The position numbers were made by a program, and so were the translations under genes. From the NCBI RefSeq assembly GCF_000283655.1, contig NC_016622.1, positions 1,314,501-1,378,500 of the forward strand: a DNA stretch of 64,000 nt, in the 5' to 3' direction. The stretch's first letter is position 1, and each line of letters begins with the position of its first letter. Shown in pieces: positions 59,296-64,000 of this stretch. The stretch comes from Azospirillum lipoferum 4B (GTDB taxonomy: Bacteria; Pseudomonadota; Alphaproteobacteria; Azospirillales; Azospirillaceae). Under the pieces are notes generated by a model that saw only the letters and a list, made by a program, of their open reading frames with translations, searched no databases and was not told the DNA's origin.

Positions 59296-59760
59296 TTGTC
59301 CGGACTGGCCGCCCTTCCCGCACCGACCAGCGCGATGCCCACCTCGGGCGTTGCGAAGCTGCGTCAGATGCTGGCGAGCGATGCCGCGGCGGTTCAGCCG
59401 ATCCGCCGGATTCCCGGCGAGGAGGAGCGCAAGCGGAACAAGGAAGGGACCGAGGCGACAGGCGATGCGCTGCAGGGGAGCGGCCGTGCCGACGGCGACT
59501 CGACGGCTTCCCGCAGCCGCGGCACCGGCGGGTCGGCGGGTGGCTTCACCATCGGTTCCGCCACCGACGACTCCAGCCCGGTCAGCGGCGGTCCCGTTCC
59601 GCTGACCGCCCTTCCCAACGCCGGCTATGTCGCCCAAAGCATCCATCAGGAAGCGATGGGCAGCGGACTGACCATCGAACCCTGGTCCGATGCCATCGAA
59701 GCGTATCGCCGCGCCGACGCCGGGGTGAACACGCCGCTGGTCACGCAGATCGCGGTATAG
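59296..59760 (+). CDS. Hypothetical protein
   Basis: A 154-aa protein. Two segments look ordered: SAMPTSGVAKLRQMLASDAAAV near the N-terminus and AGYVAQSIHQEAMGSGLTIEPWSDAIEAYRRADA at the C-terminus. The middle is serine/glycine-rich and probably disordered. A TTG at 59296 with TGAGG upstream begins the frame. ATG 59335 is the alternative start. No known family. It converges on the carboxypeptidase gene. Confidence 0.55.
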   Translation: MSGLAALPAPTSAMPTSGVAKLRQMLASDAAAVQPIRRIPGEEERKRNKEGTEATGDALQGSGRADGDSTASRSRGTGGSAGGFTIGSATDDSSPVSGGPVPLTALPNAGYVAQSIHQEAMGSGLTIEPWSDAIEAYRRADAGVNTPLVTQIAV

Positions 59761-59815
59761 GGGTAGGAATCCGGGCCGGCCCCCCGTCGCCAGGGAACCG
59801 GCCGCGGTCACGGAC

Positions 59816-61303
59816 TCAGAGATAGCGCTGCTCCAGATGCCGCTTGAACACCGACGAGTCGAGCGGCCGGCCGGTCGCCGCCGTCAGCAGCTCGTCACCG
59901 GAGGCATGGAAACAGCCAGTCTCGTGCACATTCACCCGCAGCCAAGCGACCAGCGGCGCGAACTCGCCGCGTGACAGGGCGGGCACGATCTCCGGATCGG
60001 CGGTGCGCGCGGCGTCGAACAGTTGGGCCGCGGTCATGGCCCCCAGCGTGTAGCTCGGGAAATAGCCCCAGCCGCCGCCCGGCCAGTGGATGTCCTGCAG
60101 GCAGCCCAGCTTATCGTTCGGCGGCACCACGCCCACCAGCTCCGCCATGCCGTCGTTCCAGGCGCCGGGCAGGTCCGGCAGGGTCAGATCGCCGGCGATC
60201 AGCGCCTTTTCCAGGCGGTAGCGTAGGATGATGTGGGCCGGATAGGTGACCTCGTCGGCATTGACGCGGATGAAGCCGCGCTCGACCCGGCTGTAGAGCC
60301 GGCGCAGATTGTCCGCCTCCCAGGCCGGCCCCTCCCCGCCGAAGGTCTCGCGCACCACAGGCGCCAGCCAAGTGATGAACTCCGGCGAGCGGCAGGCCTG
60401 CATCTCCATCAGCAGAGACTGGCTCTCATGCACCGCCATGCCGCGCGACTGGCCAACCGGCTGCCCAAGCCACGCCCGCGGGCGGTTCTGCTCGTACAGG
60501 GCATGGCCGGTCTCGTGCAGGATGCCCATCAGCGCGTCGGTGAAGTTGGCCTCGTCATAGCGGGTGGTGATGCGGACATCGCCGGTCGCCCCGCCGCAGA
60601 AGGGATGCAGCGACACGTCGAGCCGGCCGCGGCTGAAATCGAAGCCCAACCGCTCCATCATCCGCACGCCCAGCTCGCGCTGCTTTTCCACCGGGAACGG
60701 CCCCTGCGGATCGACCGCGGCCGGGGCGGCGGCCTGACGGTCGAGCACGCGGCCGATCAGGTCGGGCAGGAAGGTGGAGAGGTCGGCGAACAGCGCGTCG
60801 ATCCGCTCCGCCCGCGCGCCCGGATCGTGGCTGTCGAGCAGCGCGTCATAGGGGCTGATGCCCATGACGGAGCCCATCGCGTCGGCCCCTTCGCGCACGC
60901 GGGCCAGCACCTCGGTCAGCGAGGGCAGCAGCTTGGCGAAATCGCTCTCCGCCCGCGCGGCGCGCCACGTCATCTCGCAGACCGACACGGCCTTGCTGGT
61001 CGCCTCCACCAGATCGGCGGGGATGGCGGTGGACTGGATGTGGTGGCGGCGCATCTCGCGCAGGTTGGCGCGCTGCCATGCATCGAGGTTGGTATCGGCC
61101 TCCGCCTCGGCCAGCAGGTCGGCCATGCGCGGGTCGGTCGCCAGCTCGTGCGCGATCACCGACAGGGTGGCGGTCTGCTCCGCCCGGCCGTCGTTCGCGC
61201 CCTCCGGCATGATCGTCTGGGTATCCCAGCCGAGAATGCCCAGCGCGTCGCCGATGGCGGCGATGCGGGCGTGGCGGCGTTCAAGCTCCTGATATGCGGT
61301 CAT
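59816..61303 (-). CDS. Metallocarboxypeptidase, family M32
   Basis: A 495-aa cytoplasmic zinc carboxypeptidase. The active site HExxH is HETGH (~residue 262) in MGILHETGHALYEQ. The family-specific IRVNADEVTYPAHIILRY and GMAVHESQSLLMEMQ are intact. It trims C-terminal residues from peptides. The length is usual. The start ATG at 61303 lies within the last codons of surf1, overlapping it by 23 nt. That makes it part of the cytochrome oxidase gene string by position. Confidence 0.95.
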   Translation of the reverse strand: MTAYQELERRHARIAAIGDALGILGWDTQTIMPEGANDGRAEQTATLSVIAHELATDPRMADLLAEAEADTNLDAWQRANLREMRRHHIQSTAIPADLVEATSKAVSVCEMTWRAARAESDFAKLLPSLTEVLARVREGADAMGSVMGISPYDALLDSHDPGARAERIDALFADLSTFLPDLIGRVLDRQAAAPAAVDPQGPFPVEKQRELGVRMMERLGFDFSRGRLDVSLHPFCGGATGDVRITTRYDEANFTDALMGILHETGHALYEQNRPRAWLGQPVGQSRGMAVHESQSLLMEMQACRSPEFITWLAPVVRETFGGEGPAWEADNLRRLYSRVERGFIRVNADEVTYPAHIILRYRLEKALIAGDLTLPDLPGAWNDGMAELVGVVPPNDKLGCLQDIHWPGGGWGYFPSYTLGAMTAAQLFDAARTADPEIVPALSRGEFAPLVAWLRVNVHETGCFHASGDELLTAATGRPLDSSVFKRHLEQRYL

Positions 61304-62135
61304 CGGATCGTCCGTCGGTTCCGGTGTCGGCGCGCTTGCGCTGCGACAGCACGTAGATCCCGGCGAGCGTTACCGCAAGCCCGTACCAGGTCAAGGCATA
61401 CTGCAGATGGTTGTTCGGCAGGTCCACCCGCGGCTCGATCCCCGCCAGGGTGCCGGCCAAGGTGCTGGGTGGCGCTCCGGTCAGGCCGGAATTCGGTGCG
61501 CCGAAGCTCTGGCCGGGCAGCATCTCCACCACCACGGGCGCCACGCGGTCCAGCGACAGCGCCGCCGCCATGGCCGGCGGATCGGGCCGCATCCAGGCGC
61601 TCCCCGGCTGCGGCGTGCCGTTGCCGGGCTGGAACAGGCCGGGCTGCTGCGGCAGGCGGACGATGCCCTTGACGCTGACCTCCCCCTTCACCTGACCGGC
61701 GGGGCGGGATGCGGGATCGCGCAGATCCATGGGGATGAAGCCGCGGTTGACCAGCACGATGCCGGCCCCGTCCGCCCGCTGGAACGGGACCAGAAGCTCG
61801 TAACCGACCCGCCCCTGGTGCGGACGGGCGATCAGCAGAAATTCCCTGTCGTTGAGGAAATGGCCGGAGAGGGTGACGGGCCGGAACTCCCAGGCCGCGG
61901 GATCGTCGATGCGGGCCGGAAGCGGCACCGGCGGCTCGGCCATCCGGCTGGCGATCCGGGCGACCAGATCGGTCTTCCACTGAAGACGCTCCAACTGCCA
62001 GGTGCCGAGGCCGATGGCCAGCGCCAATCCCAGCATCGTGACCAGAGTGGCGCCCAGCGACGGGCGGAAGCGGCGGCGCTCCCGCGATCCGGCGCCATCT
62101 GCCGCCGCCCCTGTTCCGGTGGTTGCGGCCTTCAT
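61281..62135 (-). CDS. SURF1 family cytochrome oxidase biogenesis protein
   Basis: A 284-aa inner-membrane protein with two membrane helices (about residues 29-47 and 245-263). The periplasmic domain has GTWQLERLQWK, GHFLNDREFLLIARPHQGRVGYELLVPF, VLVNRGFIP and NNHLQYALTWYGLA, all standard SURF1 motifs. SURF1 proteins help haem a insertion into aa3 oxidase. ATG 62135 overlaps the DUF983 stop (ATGA), indicating coupling. It ends inside the M32 gene start. Confidence 0.94.
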   Translation of the reverse strand: MKAATTGTGAAADGAGSRERRRFRPSLGATLVTMLGLALAIGLGTWQLERLQWKTDLVARIASRMAEPPVPLPARIDDPAAWEFRPVTLSGHFLNDREFLLIARPHQGRVGYELLVPFQRADGAGIVLVNRGFIPMDLRDPASRPAGQVKGEVSVKGIVRLPQQPGLFQPGNGTPQPGSAWMRPDPPAMAAALSLDRVAPVVVEMLPGQSFGAPNSGLTGAPPSTLAGTLAGIEPRVDLPNNHLQYALTWYGLAVTLAGIYVLSQRKRADTGTDGRSDDRISGA

Positions 62136-62503
62136 GATCCCTTCTCGACCTCGCTGCGGCGATAGCGGTACTGCAGGGCGATGATATAGGCCTTGGCCGG
62201 CCTCAGCATGCCCAGCGTCAGCCCCAGCACCACGATGCTCCAGACGATGGCGTGCAGCCACAGCGGCCATTCGACGGTCATCGATACCCACAGTGCCACC
62301 GGCACCACCAGGAATCCCAGGATGAAGATCAGGAAGACCGCAGGGCCGTCGCCGCTGTCGACCTGGGAAAAGTCGAGGCCGCAGTCGTTGCAGCGCTCCG
62401 CCACCGTCAGATAGCCGGAGTAAAGCCGCCCCCGTCCGCAGCGCGGGCAGACGCAACGCATGCCCGCCGACATGGGGGAAACTCTGGGGTAATGGTCGCT
62501 CAC
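62132..62503 (-). CDS. DUF983 family membrane protein
   Basis: A 123-aa protein. A zinc-ribbon-like N-terminus (CVCPRCGRGRLYSGYL and CNDCGLDF) precedes two hydrophobic helices (FLIFILGFLVVPVALWVSM and HAIVWSIVVLGLTLGMLRPA). The family is nearly always beside cox3 and surf1 in alphaproteobacteria. Its function is unknown but probably linked to oxidase assembly. The start is GTG at 62503 with GGGAGG 6 nt upstream. Coupled to surf1 by a 4-nt overlap. Confidence 0.9.
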   Translation of the reverse strand: MSDHYPRVSPMSAGMRCVCPRCGRGRLYSGYLTVAERCNDCGLDFSQVDSGDGPAVFLIFILGFLVVPVALWVSMTVEWPLWLHAIVWSIVVLGLTLGMLRPAKAYIIALQYRYRRSEVEKGS

Positions 62504-62573
62504 GCTGAAACCTCCCGTTCGCGCCGCTCCGGCAAAGGGTGAAGTCTGCCGGAACGGCTCGGCGCCGGTGGCG

Positions 62574-63449
62574 TCAGTGGCTGGCGATCACGCCGCCATG
62601 GCCACCCCACCAGTAGACCGATACGAACAGGAACAACCAGACAACGTCGACGAAGTGCCAATACCAGGCCGCAGCTTCGAAGCCGAAATGGCTTTCGGGG
62701 GTGAAATGACCCTTCACCGTGCGGACCCAGCAGACCGCCAGGAAGATCGTGCCGACCAGCACATGGAAGCCGTGGAAGCCGGTCGCCATGTAGAAGGTGG
62801 ACGGGAAGATGCCGTCGGTGAACTTGAACGAGGCATAGACATATTCATAGGCCTGGAAGAAGGAGAACAGCACGCCCAGCAGCACCGTCAGGCCCAGCGC
62901 CTTCGCCGCCTCGCGGTTGCGCCCCTCCACGATCGCATGGTGGGCCCAGGTCACGGTGACGCCCGACAGCAGCAGGGTCAGCGTCATCATCAGCGGCATG
63001 TCGAACGGATCGATGACATGCACGTTGGGCGGCGGCCACACGGCATCGGGGTTGATCGGCGAGGCCTTCGGATCCAGGGCGGCGTGGAAGAAGGCCCAGA
63101 AGAAGGCGGAAAAGAACATCACCTCCGACGCGATGAACAGCGCCATGCCGTAACGCAGGCCGATCTTCACCACCGGGGTGTGGGCATGCTCCACCACCGA
63201 TTCCCGGATCACCGAGCGCCACCAGCCGAACATCGTCACCAGAATGGCCAGCACCCCCAGGATCATCAGGAAGGAGCCGCCGTCATGCATGTAGACGACC
63301 AGACCGGTCGCCAGCAGCCCGCCGGAAAAGGCGCCGATCAGCGGCCAGGGGCTGGGCTTCAGCAGATGATAGGGATGCGGGATGCCGGCGCCCGGTTCAT
63401 GGGCTGACGGTTCGGCGTGCGGCATTTGCCCGTGGGTGATGTCGGCCAT
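62574..63449 (-). CDS. ctaE: Cytochrome c oxidase subunit III
   Basis: A 291-aa integral membrane subunit of aa3-type oxidase. The N-terminus HPYHLLKPSPWPLIGAFSGG, the conserved Glu in FIASEVMFFSAFFWAFFHAAL, GFHGFHVLVGTIFLAVC, and the C-terminal WYWHFVDVVWLFLFVSVYWWG are diagnostic. Several membrane helices are evident. The gene is ctaE or coxC by nomenclature. It follows ctaG by 21 nt and is followed by DUF983. Confidence 0.96.
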   Translation of the reverse strand: MADITHGQMPHAEPSAHEPGAGIPHPYHLLKPSPWPLIGAFSGGLLATGLVVYMHDGGSFLMILGVLAILVTMFGWWRSVIRESVVEHAHTPVVKIGLRYGMALFIASEVMFFSAFFWAFFHAALDPKASPINPDAVWPPPNVHVIDPFDMPLMMTLTLLLSGVTVTWAHHAIVEGRNREAAKALGLTVLLGVLFSFFQAYEYVYASFKFTDGIFPSTFYMATGFHGFHVLVGTIFLAVCWVRTVKGHFTPESHFGFEAAAWYWHFVDVVWLFLFVSVYWWGGHGGVIASH

Positions 63450-63470
63450 CGTCTCACTACCCCATATTGT

Positions 63471-64000
63471 TCAGTTTGTGGCGGTCGCCCCTGGCTCCGC
63501 CTTTTGTTTGCTTGCCTCCGCACCGCCGGACGGGGCGGGAGACGCGGCATGCTGGGCAAGCCGGGCCTCGCTGTCCTTGGCGCGGAAGAAGGTGTAGGAC
63601 AGCGTGATGGTGGTCACGTCGTCCATGTTCGGATCGTCGGCCATCGACGGGTCGACGAAGAAGGTCACCGGCATGTCCACGGCCTGGCCGGGCTCCAGGA
63701 TCTGCTCGGTGAAGCAGAAGCACTGCATCTTGTTGAAATAGGCGCCCGCCTTGTCCGGCGTGACGTTGTAGACTGCGGTGCCGACGGTGGGCTTGACCCC
63801 GCGGTTCTCCGCCCGATAGGCGGCGAACCCGGTCTCTCCCAGCTTCAGCGCCAGTTCCTTCTGCTCCGGCTTGAAGGACCAGGGCAGCGCGTTGTTGGTG
63901 TCGGCGTTGAAGCGGATGGTGACCTTGCGGTCGACGACACGGTTCGCGGCCTGCTCGGCCCGCTGGGTCGTGCCGCCGAAGCCGGTGACGGCGCAGAACA
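63471..64000 (-). CDS. ctaG: Cytochrome c oxidase assembly protein CtaG (Cox11), partial, 5' end beyond window
   Basis: About 176 codons of the copper chaperone that delivers CuB to subunit I. Visible segments include PWSFKPEQKELALKLGET, YNVTPDKAGAYFNKMQCFCFTEQ with the copper-binding CFCF motif, and FVDPSMADDPNMDDVTTITLSYTFF. The C-terminal extension is rich in A, S and K and not conserved. The N-terminal membrane anchor is outside the window. Part of the ctaG-cox3-DUF983-surf1 string. Confidence 0.94.
   Translation of the reverse strand, partial: FCAVTGFGGTTQRAEQAANRVVDRKVTIRFNADTNNALPWSFKPEQKELALKLGETGFAAYRAENRGVKPTVGTAVYNVTPDKAGAYFNKMQCFCFTEQILEPGQAVDMPVTFFVDPSMADDPNMDDVTTITLSYTFFRAKDSEARLAQHAASPAPSGGAEASKQKAEPGATATN

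Overview
The window reads as one contiguous stretch of core chromosome from a high-GC alphaproteobacterium, most likely an Azospirillum-type Rhodospirillales. This rests on the hpnCDE hopanoid genes, serS-surE-pcm plus a LysM/M23 lipoprotein, alphaproteobacterial small-protein families (DUF1192, DUF4169, TrcR/DUF1013, RHH_4), a phasin, a PilZ-tailed chemoreceptor resembling Azospirillum Tlp1, a fused indolepyruvate:ferredoxin oxidoreductase, and a ctaG-cox3-DUF983-surf1 block. Genes are densely packed, often with 1-4 nt overlaps. No tRNA, rRNA, CRISPR array or prophage was seen. The only mobile element found is a small decayed ISAs1-family remnant.

Layout. 0-6 kb: the 3' end of trmFO, an NDUFAF6-like squalene/phytoene-synthase-fold gene (minus), then hpnC-hpnD-hpnE and sodB (plus). 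6-10 kb: an AbrB/MazF-type toxin-antitoxin pair, an NDUFAF3-like gene, and secF-secD-yajC (all minus). 10-15 kb: a DUF815 ATPase converging on a translationally coupled nlpD-like/pcm/surE/serS operon. 15-20 kb: the IS remnant, two divergent LuxR-type regulators about 1 kb apart, and a Cache-HAMP-MCP-PilZ receptor. 20-28 kb (minus): csaA, a phasin, a TetR regulator, a YbaK-type deacylase, proC, a YbjN protein, ubiK and a giant AsmA protein. 28-41 kb: DUF4169, DUF2189, DUF1192, a quinone oxidoreductase, trcR, ubiX, carbonic anhydrase, a TPR glycosyltransferase, phosphofructokinase, a truncated haemoglobin and purEK. 41-53 kb: an EAL protein followed by an orphan HATPase, fumC with an RHH protein, several small unknown genes, an acetyltransferase, a glycosyltransferase, a lytic transglycosylase, a CDF-like membrane protein and a response regulator. 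53-64 kb: the 1176-aa indolepyruvate oxidoreductase, a PAS histidine kinase, an M32 carboxypeptidase, and the cytochrome oxidase assembly block surf1-DUF983-cox3-ctaG, cut by the window edge.

Themes. Envelope building (hopanoids, SecDF-YajC, AsmA, LysM/M23, MltB), respiratory assembly (SURF1, CtaG, Cox3, complex I factor homologues, UbiK and UbiX) and c-di-GMP or two-component signalling dominate. Most genes belong to known families. The most interesting signals are non-coding: a four-segment inverted-repeat leader before a 71-aa unknown gene, mutually exclusive hairpins abutting the hpnD start, a phasin promoter bracketed by PhaR-like half-site pairs, and a self-contained toxin-antitoxin promoter and operator. 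No wholly new multi-gene system could be demonstrated from the sequence alone.
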